The position numbers were made by a program, and so were the translations under genes. A stretch of DNA of 64,000 nt from Bacteroidota bacterium (GTDB lineage: Bacteria > Bacteroidota > Bacteroidia > Chitinophagales > Chitinophagaceae). Below, one piece after another: positions 47,631-57,289 of the stretch. The stretch spans positions 708,501 to 772,500 of the forward strand of contig JADJQP010000002.1 in the NCBI GenBank assembly GCA_016712665.1, written 5' to 3'. The notes beneath the pieces are model-generated. The model was not told the origin of the DNA, ran no database searches, and saw only the letters and a list, made by a program, of their open reading frames with translations. Every line of letters begins with the position of its first letter. Position 1 is the stretch's first letter.

Positions 47631-49043
47631 CTAAATTGGTTTTATATTTTGCTCTTTTGCGTAGCGTATCATAAAAGAATACGCTTCGTCATAATCATTT
47701 TTAATCACACCATCCAAAATGGCTTCCCGTACCGCATCCTTAATTTCTCCCACTAGTTTTGAGGCGGGCAAATTAAAGGTTTGCATAATCATTTCGCCAC
47801 TTATGGGCGGTTGCCAATTTCTGATGTGATCGCTTTCCTCCACGGCCTTCAGCCTCTCCTTTACCATTTCGTAGTTCTCCTTATACCGAATAACCTTTTC
47901 ATGGTTTTTAGAAGTAATGTCGGCATTGCAAAGAATCAACAAATCTTCCAGGTCGTTGCCTGCGTCAAAAATGAGTCGTCTGATGGCACTATCCGTAATG
48001 TTTTCTTTTGTCAAACTTACCGGACGATGGTGCAATTGAATGATCTTTGCACATACTTCATGTGTTCATTCAGAGGGAGTTTTAGAAATTTGAAAATACC
48101 CGGTATCATTTGAGCACCAATCCATTCATGATTATGAAATGTCCATCCATGGTCTTTTCAAATATTTTGTGGCAGGTTTACCAATATCATGCAGTAATGC
48201 AGCCCATCTGAGCCACAGATTTTTTGTATGCGGGCAAATATTGTCAACTACTTGTATGGTATGATAAAAATTATCTTTATGCCCTCTACCATCTATATAT
48301 TGTGCCCCGGCCAAATCTGCCAAATGTGGAAAAATAATCGCAAGTAATTTGGTTTTATACAGCAAGTCGAAGCCCACCGAAGGTTTATTGCACATTAAAA
48401 TTTTATTCAATTCATCGGCGATCCGTTCTTTCGAAATAATTGCAATACGGTCTGCATGTTCTTTAATAGCCGATAAGGTTTTTTCATCTATTTGATACCG
48501 AAGTTGTGTCGCAAATCGAATCGTTCGCAACATACGCAACGGGTCGTCAATGAAGGTCTGTGCAGGGGCCAAAGGGGTACGAAGTACTTTTCTTTGAATA
48601 TCTGCCAGTCCATCAAAGGGATCAATCAGACAACCATAATCCTCCTTGTTTAAACTCACAGCAAGGGCATTTATAGTAAGGTCTCTACGCAGCTGGTCAT
48701 CTTCTAAAGTACCGGCCTCCACCTCGGGATTTCTACTTTCACTTCTATAGGACTCCTTACGTGCTCCTACAAATTCTACATCGATATCCTCCACTCTCAG
48801 TTGGGCCGTTCCGAATGTTTTAAAAACCGAAACCGTTGGCTTTTCCTTAAACAAGGAGGCCACCTGTTCGGCCAACAAAATACCATCACCTACGCAAACA
48901 ATATCAATATCTTTTGTCTTTCGGTCGATAATTTTATCTCTAACAAACCCACCAATGACGTAGCACGGCATTTCCAGTTTCCTGGCTGCAAACGCTATTT
49001 TCTCTAATAGTAAAAGTTCTTGCTTGGTACATTGAATCTGCAT
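47631..49043 (-). CDS. cca: CCA tRNA nucleotidyltransferase, three one-base deletions
   Basis: Cca adds or repairs the 3' CCA of tRNAs. The N-terminal catalytic domain is clear: GGFVRDKIIDRKTKDIDIVC (nucleotidyltransferase G-G and DxD), RRDLTINALAVSL, GCLIDPFDGLADIQ, DPLRMLRTIRFATQL and the HD-type LRWAALLHDIGKPATKY. After that the frame breaks. Adding one base at each of three short runs (A3 at 48160-48162, C2 at 48147-48148, T3 at 48048-48050) restores GWTFHNHEWIGAQMIPGIF and HMKYVQKIIQLHHRPVSL and connects to the C-terminal part ending IKPI at 47631; about 471 residues, normal length. Three breaks in one essential gene strongly suggest sequence errors. Confidence 0.86.
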
Positions 49044-49059
49044 CCCAAAAATTAAAAAA

Positions 49060-49731
49060 TTAAAAAATATATACCAATCTAGTACTTACCAAATTATTAT
49101 ATTGCTGCTGTCTGCCGGTAAGAATATTACTAAGGTTGCGGATGGACAACAAGGAATATTGCATTCGTAAATTAATGATAAGTCCTTTCCAAATATGTGC
49201 GCCCCCGTTCAACACAATATTAAAATCTGATTTTTTGAAGGGAAACAATTTAGCCTCCTGTTCAAAAATGGCCCCATTGCCATCACGGTAGGTTTCTTTA
49301 CTACTACCCAAATACGCGCCAGAAATGCCCACACCAAAATTATTCTTCTTTGCATCAAAAAAATTAATCAAAATGGGAATTTCAGCATAGTTTAAACGGA
49401 TTTTGTAATCGGTAATCACACCACTTTGATCGTTCATTAGTTTGGGCAATTGCGACAATCCGGCCCGGGCCCCTTTTTGGGCATACAGCAACTCCATACT
49501 TACCGAAAACGGTTTTCCGATATTGACATAAAGGATCGCTCCCGCATTCAAACCCACTCTATGATAACCTGCAAAATTATCGCCGTCTACTTGTGTATAA
49601 TTTGCGCCCAATACCAATCCACCAAAAAAAAGTCGATCCTCCTCATCACCGTATTGTGCACTTGCTTTTAATGTGAATAAAAAGGCACACAGAAAAAAGA
49701 AGAAAAACTTTAATTGACATACTTTAGCCAT
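49060..49731 (-). CDS. Outer-membrane beta-barrel protein (porin family)
   Basis: A 223-residue secreted barrel protein. The signal peptide ends near SAQYG; the body has an OMP beta-barrel domain pattern (FFGGLVLGANYTQVDGDNF, VGLNAGAILYVNIGKP, SMELLYAQKGARAG, YAEIPILINFF, FGVGISGAYLG) and ends in a strand closing with STRLVYIF. It matches the short OMP_b-brl family common in Bacteroidota. Its function is unknown. A TATATTTG box overlaps the opposite-strand start region upstream. Confidence 0.82.
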   Translation of the reverse strand: MAKVCQLKFFFFFLCAFLFTLKASAQYGDEEDRLFFGGLVLGANYTQVDGDNFAGYHRVGLNAGAILYVNIGKPFSVSMELLYAQKGARAGLSQLPKLMNDQSGVITDYKIRLNYAEIPILINFFDAKKNNFGVGISGAYLGSSKETYRDGNGAIFEQEAKLFPFKKSDFNIVLNGGAHIWKGLIINLRMQYSLLSIRNLSNILTGRQQQYNNLVSTRLVYIF

Positions 49732-49758
49732 CTGAAATAGAAGTTTTAGATTTCAATG

Positions 49759-49766
49759 CAAATATA
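49759..49766 (-). promoter_or_regulatory. -7 promoter box (TATATTTG) for the barrel gene
   Basis: Minus-strand TATATTTG is a perfect TAnnTTTG match 27 bases before the ATG at 49731. It shares its last base with the ATG of the divergent plus-strand gene at 49766. Confidence 0.5.
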
Positions 49767-50041
49767 TGAGTATTAAATATACACCCGCCACTTTAAAAAA
49801 GTTTGAAGAGCTTTATGACGAAATGGGTTACAGTATTCGTTTCGAAAAAGGAAATTTCAATAGTGGCTATTGCATTTTGGAGGCAAAGAAAAGAGTAGTA
49901 ATCAACAAATTCCTGACATTAGAGGGCCGAATTAATGCAATGATTGATATTTTACCCAGTATTGAATTCGATTGTACCCAACTCAATACCGATGTGCGCC
50001 ATTTCTATGAATTGGCTATGGCCTCCCCCAATACCAAATAG
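49766..50041 (+). CDS. Small conserved-type protein of unknown function
   Basis: A 91-residue soluble protein without signal or membrane helix. Segments such as YSIRFEKGNFNSGYCILEAKKRVVINKFLTLEGRINAMIDIL look like a compact conserved domain that I recall from many Bacteroidota genomes as a hypothetical protein; no function is known to me. It is divergent from the barrel gene and followed by the DUF4412 gene after 114 bases. Confidence 0.7.
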   Translation: MSIKYTPATLKKFEELYDEMGYSIRFEKGNFNSGYCILEAKKRVVINKFLTLEGRINAMIDILPSIEFDCTQLNTDVRHFYELAMASPNTK

Positions 50042-50155
50042 GCATTTTGCCAAATTCTTGCATTTTTCGACCAAATCTTGGCAAAACAACCAGATTCTAA
50101 TTTTTTGTAACCACAAAGAAAAGAATGTAGACATTTGCCCTATCAAACATTTGCA

Positions 50156-51031
50156 ATGAAAAAGCAACTCATTCTAATCACCGTATTTATGTTGGCATTG
50201 GGCAGCCTTCAAGCACAGCGAAACTATGTGCGCAGAGCTATTGAAAAAGATATGGAGAAAAAGTATGAGGACGATCGTCAGAAGGGAGTGGATGCGGTAG
50301 ATGAACGATTAGACAAATGGGAAGAAAGTGACAAGGCAAAAAGAGCTGCCATAGAACCCTTCCCTACTATGAGTATGAGCATGCGTATTGAATATCCCGA
50401 GAAACCAAAAAATAATGTTACCATACAGTACTATTTTAAAAATTATAGCTGTGCCTCCATTTTCAAAATGGAAAGAGAAAGCAATGGGATGGATCGAATG
50501 ATTATGAATTTTAAAGAGGGAAAAAGTACCCTATTGATGACCGACCGAAAGGGACGCAAGACAGGAATGGTGATGGAATTGAAAAATTTTGATTGGGCCG
50601 TCAAAAGCGGAATAGAAAAGAATAACAAATTACTTGAAGACGGCGATGCCACCTTAACCGCTACCGATGAATATAAAACCATAGAAGGTTATAAATGTAG
50701 AAAGTATCTGTATGAAGATCAGAATTACAAATCTGAAATGTGGGTAAGTAACAACGTAGGTATGGAGCATGTTAAATTTAACAAAGCCGTTTACAGTGCA
50801 TTTGCCAATTCAAAAAACCCTAATAATAATGCCTATTACAAAGCCGGTATGAATGGAGTGGTGATACAAACCCATATGTACCCCAAAGGAGGCAGAAGTG
50901 AAGAGGCCATTATGACCATGCAAAATATTAAAGCTGATTATGCACCCGACGAAATGTTTAGCACCTCAGGTTACGAAATTACTGTGATGCCCAGCATGAA
51001 AGATATGTGGAAGTCGGCCAACGAAAAATAA
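50156..51031 (+). CDS. DUF4412-domain secreted protein
   Basis: I take the ATG at 50156 (MKKQLILITVFMLALGSLQA), which gives a clean signal peptide; 7 more residues are possible upstream. The 291-residue protein has a Lys/Glu-rich stretch after the signal, then a DUF4412-like beta domain (LLMTDRKGRKTGMVMELKNF, EGYKCRKYLYEDQNYKSEMW, YPKGGRSEEAIMTMQNIKAD). Function unknown; likely periplasmic. A strong terminator follows. Confidence 0.75.
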   Translation: MKKQLILITVFMLALGSLQAQRNYVRRAIEKDMEKKYEDDRQKGVDAVDERLDKWEESDKAKRAAIEPFPTMSMSMRIEYPEKPKNNVTIQYYFKNYSCASIFKMERESNGMDRMIMNFKEGKSTLLMTDRKGRKTGMVMELKNFDWAVKSGIEKNNKLLEDGDATLTATDEYKTIEGYKCRKYLYEDQNYKSEMWVSNNVGMEHVKFNKAVYSAFANSKNPNNNAYYKAGMNGVVIQTHMYPKGGRSEEAIMTMQNIKADYAPDEMFSTSGYEITVMPSMKDMWKSANEK

Positions 51032-51067
51032 GGAAACATTTTTATAACCCCAAACCAAATGAAAAAA

Positions 51068-51098
51068 AGGCTACCCCGTAAGGTAGCTTTTTTTTATT
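51068..51098 (+). terminator. Rho-independent terminator after the DUF4412 gene
   Basis: A 6-bp stem GCTACC/GGTAGC (51070-51087) with flanking A/T pairing is followed by T8. It overlaps the last codons of the convergent CpeT-like gene, which ends at 51094. Confidence 0.82.
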
Positions 51099-51726
51099 TC
51101 TTCTTCTTAATAAAACTGTACCCGCCTTTTACAGCTCCCCAAACCTGTTTGTCTTTTTCGTCCCAACCCCTGTCCCAACTAATAAGTTTCCGTTTGTAAA
51201 TAACCACCTCTGAAGTTGCATAAGCAGCTCCCTTAAAACTGCTCAAACAATCGCGCCAGGGTGTACTGCCACTAAACACATTCTTTTTTCTTTTGTGCAG
51301 AAATATTGCACAACCGGGCCTTTCAATTAAAGAATCTATTGAAAGAATACCAATTTTTTGCAAATCCTTCCAGGCTCCAATATATTGTGACGGATTTTTT
51401 ATTTCGTACACCTTACTCACTAATGTGGTATCGTTTTGTTTATATAAATGATACACCCTTTGACGGTACGGCTTCTCCTCATCATTTGCCATCGATTGTT
51501 CCACATAAAGCCAATACCCATTCATATCATCAGTCCAAATAGGAGCCATATGCAATTTGATATGAAAGTAACTGGTATCAGCTTTAGACTGCAATTCGCT
51601 GTCAAAATTTCCTGCCATAATCTGTTGCAGTTTTTTTAAATCACTCTTTTTAAGCTTCATGGCCTTGGCATGAATCATAGTGGGAATTTGCAGCATCAAT
51701 ACGATAGCAAGCAGTACTTCTCTCAT
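51094..51726 (-). CDS. CpcT/CpeT-family chromophore-lyase-like secreted protein
   Basis: I take the ATG at 51726 (MREVLLAIVLMLQIPTMIHA), giving a signal peptide and about 210 residues. The mature part matches the CpcT/CpeT fold: QQIMAGNFDSELQSKAD, MAPIWTDDMNGYWLYVEQSM, PYRQRVYHLYKQNDTTLVSKVYEI, GCAIFLHKRKKNVFSG. In cyanobacteria this family attaches bilins to phycobiliproteins, but homologues in non-photosynthetic Bacteroidota are common and their role is not known. No phycobiliprotein gene is in view. Confidence 0.8.
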   Translation of the reverse strand: MREVLLAIVLMLQIPTMIHAKAMKLKKSDLKKLQQIMAGNFDSELQSKADTSYFHIKLHMAPIWTDDMNGYWLYVEQSMANDEEKPYRQRVYHLYKQNDTTLVSKVYEIKNPSQYIGAWKDLQKIGILSIDSLIERPGCAIFLHKRKKNVFSGSTPWRDCLSSFKGAAYATSEVVIYKRKLISWDRGWDEKDKQVWGAVKGGYSFIKKKK

Positions 51727-51833
51727 ACGTGGATATATTTGCATTCCACAAACATAATAAGTAAGCATTCAAATTAAAAAATTTATCTGGGCCAAATCTT
51801 TCAATTTGACAATAAAATAAATAATTTGCAACT

Positions 51834-53943
51834 ATGTACTCAACTGCACAACAAAATCAATTGATCAAAGACGCTAAAGCATTCATCCAGCATTCGACTT
51901 CGGTGGATTCATTGACTGCTATCAATATCCTAAAAGAAATCATCAACTTTGCCGATTGGACCTATTATGTAAATGACAATCCGATATTTGCAGATGCAGA
52001 ATATGATGCATTGTTCAAACTGCTTAAAGATACTGAACAGAAATATCCGGAATGGATTACCATCGACTCTCCAACCCAAAGAATTGCAAAAGGACTTACC
52101 GAGGATTTTAAAACAGTCAGTCACCTGGTACCCATGCTCAGTCTTGAAAATAGTTATGATGCAGCGGATTTGCAAGACTGGGATCGAAAATGCAAAGAAC
52201 TTAGTGGGCTTCCTACTATTGAATATTGTGTAGAACCTAAATATGACGGTGCCGGTATTTCTTTAATTTACGAAAAAGATATTTTAGAGAGAGGTTCTAC
52301 ACGCGGCGATATAGTGCAAGGAGACGATATCACCACCAACACCAAACAAATACGATCGATTCCGTTAGGGGCGAAACTCAGCCGCTTTAATATTCAACAA
52401 ATTGAAATCAGAGGCGAGGTGATGTTGACAAAAAAAGCGTTTAGACAATACAATGAAAAATTAATTGCTGAAAATTTATCTCCTCTTGCGAATCCACGAA
52501 ATGCGGCCTCCGGTTCGCTTCGTATCAAAAATGCAAGCGAAGTGGCCAAAAGAGGCTTAGATGCATTTTTATACCATATCAGCAATATTAGCATCGATCC
52601 TCAAAAGCCATTTCCTACTGAATTCCAAACGCATTTTGGCTCATTAAAAGCGCTCGAATCACTAGGATTTAAAACCCCCTTGTCTACGATTCGAGTACAT
52701 GCAACCATTGAAGAGGTGATACAAACATGCATGGAATATGAAGCCAATAGAGATCAAATGCCCTATGAAATTGATGGAATGGTAATAAAGGTAAATGATA
52801 TAGCGCTTCAGGATGTGTTGGGACAAACCAGTCACCATCCACGTTGGGCCATTGCCTATAAATTTAAGGCAAGACAAGGAAGTAGCAAATTGTTGCAAAT
52901 CGAATATCAAGTGGGTCGAACGGGTAGTGTGACTCCGGTCGCAAAAATTGAACCGGTATATATTGACGGTGTCACCATAAGTTCCATCTCTCTTTTTAAT
53001 GAGGAAGTGATTCGCGAAAAAAACTTAAAAATTGGCGACACCATTTTAGTGGAACGCGCCGGCGATGTCATCCCCTATATTGTAAAATCATTTCCCGAAC
53101 TCAGAACGGGCGCGGAAAACGAAATCGTCTTTCCGACCAAATGTCCCGTTTGTGGCGAAGGCCTTTACAAACCTGAATCAGAAGCTGTTTGGCGTTGTAC
53201 TCATATTAATTGCGAAGCGCAACGTATTGAACGCATTATTCATTTCGCTTCGAAAGATGCTATGGATATTCGCGGCTTGGGGGATGCATTGGTGCGAAAA
53301 TTATATGAAAAAAAATGGATTCATGGCATTGCAGATATTTACAAATTGCCCTTCGAACAATTGAAAGGAATGGAAGGATGGGGCGAAAAATCAATGACCA
53401 ATCTGAAGGAGGCTATCGAAAAATCAAAAACACAACCCCTGCATAGAATTTTATTTGGACTTGGCATTCGCTATGTAGGCGAAACCACTGCGAAAGCACT
53501 AGCAAGAAGTATCGCTCATATTAATGATCTTTTTTCTACTTCTATAGACGCCTTGAAAAATATTGAAGATGTTGGTGAAAAAGTTGCGGTCTCCATACAA
53601 GAATTTTTCTCCCATCAAGATACCAAACTGTTACTAGAACAACTTCAAGACGCAGGGGTTTGTCTTCAAAATACGCAAAAGAACGAAGTGGTTGCGGGCG
53701 CTTTACTTGGCAAAACCTTTTTTATTTACAGGTACTTTACAAATGAAGCGAAGCGATGCAGAAGCAATGGCAGAACAAAACGGCGGAAAATTACTCAGTG
53801 GCGTCAGTAGCAAACTCGATTATTTGGTAGTAGGTGAAGATGCAGGTAGCAAACTAGACAAAGCAAAAAAATTAGGTACCGTGCATATTCTCAGTGAGTC
53901 GGAATTTTTAGCACTGATTGCTCAAACAGAGAGTGTGCATTAA
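51834..53943 (+). CDS. ligA: NAD-dependent DNA ligase, one-base frameshift before the BRCT domain
   Basis: LigA seals nicks in DNA using NAD. The N-terminal Ia domain and adenylation domain carry the active lysine in CVEPKYDGAG (Lys136), followed by RGEVMLTKKAF, NPRNAASGSLR, DGMVIKVND and WAIAYKFKARQ; then the OB fold (VGRTGSVTPVAKIEPV), a zinc finger CPVCGEGLYKPESE...C...C and helix-hairpin-helix repeats. The frame breaks at the T6 run 53718-53723; with five T residues it continues GKTFLFTGTLQMKRSDA into the C-terminal BRCT domain ending at 53943. Restored length is about 702 residues, normal. The gene is essential in most bacteria, so sequence error is likely. Confidence 0.92.
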
Positions 53944-54018
53944 CAAACTTCCGCTACTGAAAGTTTGCACCGCATTATTTTTTTTATACTTTAGTGCTTC
54001 ACTATAAAACGAAACATA

Positions 54019-54504
54019 ATGGATATGAAATTTTATTTGGTTTTTGTAACCGCATTAATCCCTTTATTGGTTGGAATGGTTTATTATAACAGATCTGTAT
54101 TAGGTAACGCCTGGATGCAAGCTAGTGGCATGACAGAAGAAAAAGGAAAAAGTATGAACATGATTCTCATTTTCGTACTGACCTATATTTTCGGCCTTAT
54201 GGCGTCTGTGGCTTTATCCTCTATCGTAATTCACCAGATTGGTGTTTTTTCTGTATTAAACGGAGACGAAAGTGCCGAAGCAAAAGCCTTTTTGAAAAAT
54301 TTTATGGATACTTATGGACCGCGTTTTCGCACCTTTAAACATGGCGTACTACATGGTGTTATTGCTGCTCTATTTATTGCACTTCCGGTAGTGGGTGTTG
54401 GTGCTATGTTTGAGGCAAAAGGCTGGAAATACATTGCCATCCATGTCGGATACTGGGTAATTACGTTTGCCTTAATTGGTGGTGTTCTTTGCCAGTTTGT
54501 TTAA
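54019..54504 (+). CDS. DUF1761-domain membrane protein
   Basis: A 161-residue protein with about four membrane helices, matching DUF1761 in length and pattern (GMVYYNRSVLGNAWMQASGM after the first helix, KHGVLHGVIAALFIALPVV, and a last helix in HVGYWVITFALIGGVLCQF). Function unknown. It follows ligA by 75 bases and is convergent with the bestrophin gene, whose stop is one base away. Confidence 0.75.
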   Translation: MDMKFYLVFVTALIPLLVGMVYYNRSVLGNAWMQASGMTEEKGKSMNMILIFVLTYIFGLMASVALSSIVIHQIGVFSVLNGDESAEAKAFLKNFMDTYGPRFRTFKHGVLHGVIAALFIALPVVGVGAMFEAKGWKYIAIHVGYWVITFALIGGVLCQFV

Positions 54505-54505
54505 G

Positions 54506-55393
54506 TTATTGAAGAATATCATCTACATTATGATGAATATTGAGTGCCATTTTTTCTAAAGGCAAATCATTAGTGTCGCCGCCAAAAGGATCCTCAATTT
54601 CTTCGGCAATAATTTCAAGACTAGCCAAGACATAAAAAATAAAAAGGATGATGGGTATAGATAAATACCCCAGCGAAAACATATAGCCAAAGGGTAAGGT
54701 CATCACATATCCGAAAACGAATTTCTTAATAAACACACTATAAGAATATGGAATGGGTGTGTTCTTAATACGTTCGCAAGCCCCGCAAATATTGGTAAAC
54801 GAACGCAGTTCCTCATTCAAAATAAACAATTGCATTTCCGACAAGAGTCCCTGCTTTTGCAAAGTACCAATTTTGTTCATTATTAGTGCAGCCACCTGAT
54901 TCGGAATATGTTTGTCTTTATTGATTTGACGTTGAATTTCTGAATCTACATGTCGGTCAAAAAGTTCCCAATCGGCTTTATGCGATAATAAATGATTTTT
55001 TAGAGAAAAGGCATATGCCGGTATAATCTTTCGAAAAAAGGCTCGATTTGCTGCATCCTCTTTTGGCAAAATAGCATTCAATTTCAAAGCCAAATTCCGC
55101 GAATTGTTGGTTAAATCGCCCCATTGCTTGCGCCCTTCCCACCAGCGATCATATGCTGAATTTGTACGAAAAACCAGCAACAATGAAATGGCACCGCCCA
55201 GTAGTGCATGCATCATCGGAATATTTTTGATATAGCTGTCTATCGGCAGTTCAAAATATTCTCTTTCAAGATATACGATGATACCGCAATATACGGCGAT
55301 GCCCACCATCAGTGGAAACAGTTTGCGAAGGGTATCGCTCTTGTGAATTCTAAAAATAAAGGTAAACCATTCTTTGGGGTTGTACTGAATCAT
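54506..55393 (-). CDS. Bestrophin-family (UPF0187) anion channel
   Basis: A 295-residue membrane protein of the bacterial bestrophin family. The family core is present: ALLGGAISLLLVFRTNSAYDRWWEGRKQWGDLTNNSRNLA is contained in residues about 64-103 (described here in parts: LLVFRTNSAYDRWWEGRKQW), with IPFPYSYSVFIKKFVFGY-like NTPIPYSYSVFIKKF and the C-terminal EEIEDPFGGDTNDLPL motif. Bestrophins are pentameric, Ca- or ligand-gated anion channels in eukaryotes; bacterial members are often cation-selective. Length is typical. Confidence 0.9.
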   Translation of the reverse strand: MIQYNPKEWFTFIFRIHKSDTLRKLFPLMVGIAVYCGIIVYLEREYFELPIDSYIKNIPMMHALLGGAISLLLVFRTNSAYDRWWEGRKQWGDLTNNSRNLALKLNAILPKEDAANRAFFRKIIPAYAFSLKNHLLSHKADWELFDRHVDSEIQRQINKDKHIPNQVAALIMNKIGTLQKQGLLSEMQLFILNEELRSFTNICGACERIKNTPIPYSYSVFIKKFVFGYVMTLPFGYMFSLGYLSIPIILFIFYVLASLEIIAEEIEDPFGGDTNDLPLEKMALNIHHNVDDILQ

Positions 55394-55553
55394 AGTGGAT
55401 AAAGATAAAAAAAACGAACGGATTCTATCAATAAATTTAGCAGCATACTGATATAAAATGCACCGTTAAAAAGATTGCTTTGCATGCAAAATTATCCAAA
55501 AAAAAGAATAAGAATTTACAAGATCATTACATACCATATGGATGTGGAGACTT

Positions 55554-55961
55554 TTAACGATTTGCTAGCTTAGCACCTATATATCCCATGGGCAAATACG
55601 CAACTCCTAAATCGAGAACCGTAAACCAGATTGGTGACGGTAACATAAAAATATTTGCAATGCCACCAACTAAAAAACAAGCCCCAATAAACAATCCCCA
55701 TTTCATAAAATGGTTTGCTGCCAAACGTGCTGCAATAAAGGCTCCTACTAAAGTGCCCAAGGCATGGGCCAGAAACGGCAACAGAAAATGTTTAGGTTCC
55801 ATAAGAGGCATGGCAGCCTTCAAGCCTTCCATGGTTTTCAAGTCAGCACCCTCGGGTGGGGCTATGATTCCATCACTGAGTATTATGATACCCATATTTA
55901 CTGCTCCTCCAAGCAATAGTCCGGCCACAACAGCGATAATATTTTTAAGAATCGGATGCAT
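55554..55961 (-). CDS. Small four-helix membrane protein, unknown function
   Basis: A 135-residue hydrophobic protein with about four membrane helices (ILKNIIAVVAGLLLGGAVNM, FLLPFLAHALGTLVGAFIAA, GLFIGACFLVGGIANIFML, VLDLGVAYLPMGYIGAKL). I recognise it only as a hypothetical type found in Bacteroidota. A TATATTTG -7 box (55995-56002) lies upstream on the minus strand. Confidence 0.65.
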   Translation of the reverse strand: MHPILKNIIAVVAGLLLGGAVNMGIIILSDGIIAPPEGADLKTMEGLKAAMPLMEPKHFLLPFLAHALGTLVGAFIAARLAANHFMKWGLFIGACFLVGGIANIFMLPSPIWFTVLDLGVAYLPMGYIGAKLANR

Positions 55962-55994
55962 TGCTGTATTTTAAATTAGAAATGGAATTACATT

Positions 55995-56002
55995 CAAATA
56001 TA
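55995..56002 (-). promoter_or_regulatory. -7 promoter box (TATATTTG) for the small membrane protein
   Basis: Minus-strand TATATTTG, a perfect TAnnTTTG match, 33 bases before the ATG at 55961. The gap 55962-56192 shows nothing else except a weak GGGCGC/GCGCCC inverted repeat. Confidence 0.45.
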
Positions 56003-56192
56003 CTATAGGAATCCAAAAAAGAAAACTGCCTTACAAGAAAATCTTCAAACAACGGGGCGCTTTGCACTCTACGTAATTTGAAACGAATTAAAAAATTTCA
56101 CTTACAAATGCGCCCTTTCTAATTGCATGCGATTGCACTTTACCAAATGTAGATGCCATCTAAATTTCGTTCCGCTTATTCTTTTCGCGAAG

Positions 56193-57131
56193 CTAGCTAT
56201 GAATAAATAAGGAATTGATGGATTTGTTTTCATGCGCATTTCGAATGGCAACTGAAAACAGCTGTGCGGTACTTAATACCTTAATTTTATCGCAATGATT
56301 TCGAAGAGGAATGGTATCGCATACCACCAATTCACTCAATACCGAATTTTCAATATTTTCATACGCTTTACCACTGAGTACTGGATGTGTACAAAAAGCT
56401 CTAACACTTTTTGCGCCTTTATCCATCAACATCGCAGCACTTTTGGTTAATGTGCCGGCTGTATCGCAGATATCATCAATCAAAACAATATTACGATCCC
56501 TTACATCACCAATTACTGTCATGGAGGCTATCTCATTGGCCCGCTTGCGTTGTTTATCACATATTACCATTTCGGCTTCAAAATAACTCGCCACTTCACG
56601 CACCCGATTGGTACTACCAACATCAGGAGACGCAAACGTGAGGTTTTCGATCTTCAAATTCTCTATATAAGGAATAAAAATTGCAGAACTATCCAAATGG
56701 TCCATTGGAATATCAAAGAACCCCTGAATTTGGGGTGCATGTAAATCCATGGTCATAATCCTATTGGCACCGGACTTGGCAAGTAAATTGGCCATTAATT
56801 TGGAAGCAATACTAACTCTCGGTTTGTCCTTCCTGTCTTGCCTAGCATACCCAAAATACGGAATCACTGCTGTAATATACCCAGCTGAAGCCCGTCTGGC
56901 CGCATCAATCATCATCAATAATTCCATTATATTATCGGAAGGTGCATAGGTACTTTGTACCAGAAAAACATAATCGCCCCGAACGCTCTCATCAAATTTA
57001 GGCTGAAATTCACCATCGCTAAACTTTTGAATCACACACTTACCAAGGTCCCGACCATAAAAACCTGCTATTTTCTCAGCCAGTTCAACGGAGGCGTTTC
57101 CCGAAAATATTTTAACTCCTGATTTCAACAT
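56193..57131 (-). CDS. prs: Ribose-phosphate pyrophosphokinase
   Basis: Prs makes PRPP from ribose-5-phosphate and ATP, feeding purine, pyrimidine and NAD synthesis, including PyrE and PurD encoded in this window. From the ATG at 57131 (MLKSGVKIFSGNAS) the protein has 312 residues, normal length; an upstream start at 57176 lies before a promoter box. Marks are FSDGEFQPKFDESVRG, PYFGYARQDRKDKPR, TMDLHAPQIQGFFDIPMDH, ASPDVGSTNRVRE and the PRPP loop VLIDDICDTAGTLTKSA (seen as IVLIDDICDTAGTL). Identification is certain. Confidence 0.96.
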   Translation of the reverse strand: MLKSGVKIFSGNASVELAEKIAGFYGRDLGKCVIQKFSDGEFQPKFDESVRGDYVFLVQSTYAPSDNIMELLMMIDAARRASAGYITAVIPYFGYARQDRKDKPRVSIASKLMANLLAKSGANRIMTMDLHAPQIQGFFDIPMDHLDSSAIFIPYIENLKIENLTFASPDVGSTNRVREVASYFEAEMVICDKQRKRANEIASMTVIGDVRDRNIVLIDDICDTAGTLTKSAAMLMDKGAKSVRAFCTHPVLSGKAYENIENSVLSELVVCDTIPLRNHCDKIKVLSTAQLFSVAIRNAHENKSINSLFIHS

Positions 57132-57150
57132 ATAAAAATTTTGTAATGCA

Positions 57151-57158
57151 CAAAGGTA
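57151..57158 (-). promoter_or_regulatory. -7 promoter box (TACCTTTG) for prs
   Basis: Minus-strand TACCTTTG, a perfect TAnnTTTG match, 19 bases before the ATG at 57131; it fixes the start choice against 57176. Confidence 0.55.
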
Positions 57159-57289
57159 ATCGACAAAACATGGCATTCGAATTGAATTAATTCACATTGT
57201 GAATAACTCCATCTTATTTACTGAATTCAATGCTAAATGGATTCCTCCAACGTTTGTATTATTGCGATTGGTTTCAAATAAAAATTCAA

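Noticed and set aside
56040..56125. GGGCGC/GCGCCC inverted repeat between prs and the small membrane gene
   Set aside because: Only 6 bp of stem with a loop of about 60 bases and no T-run; not convincing as a terminator.
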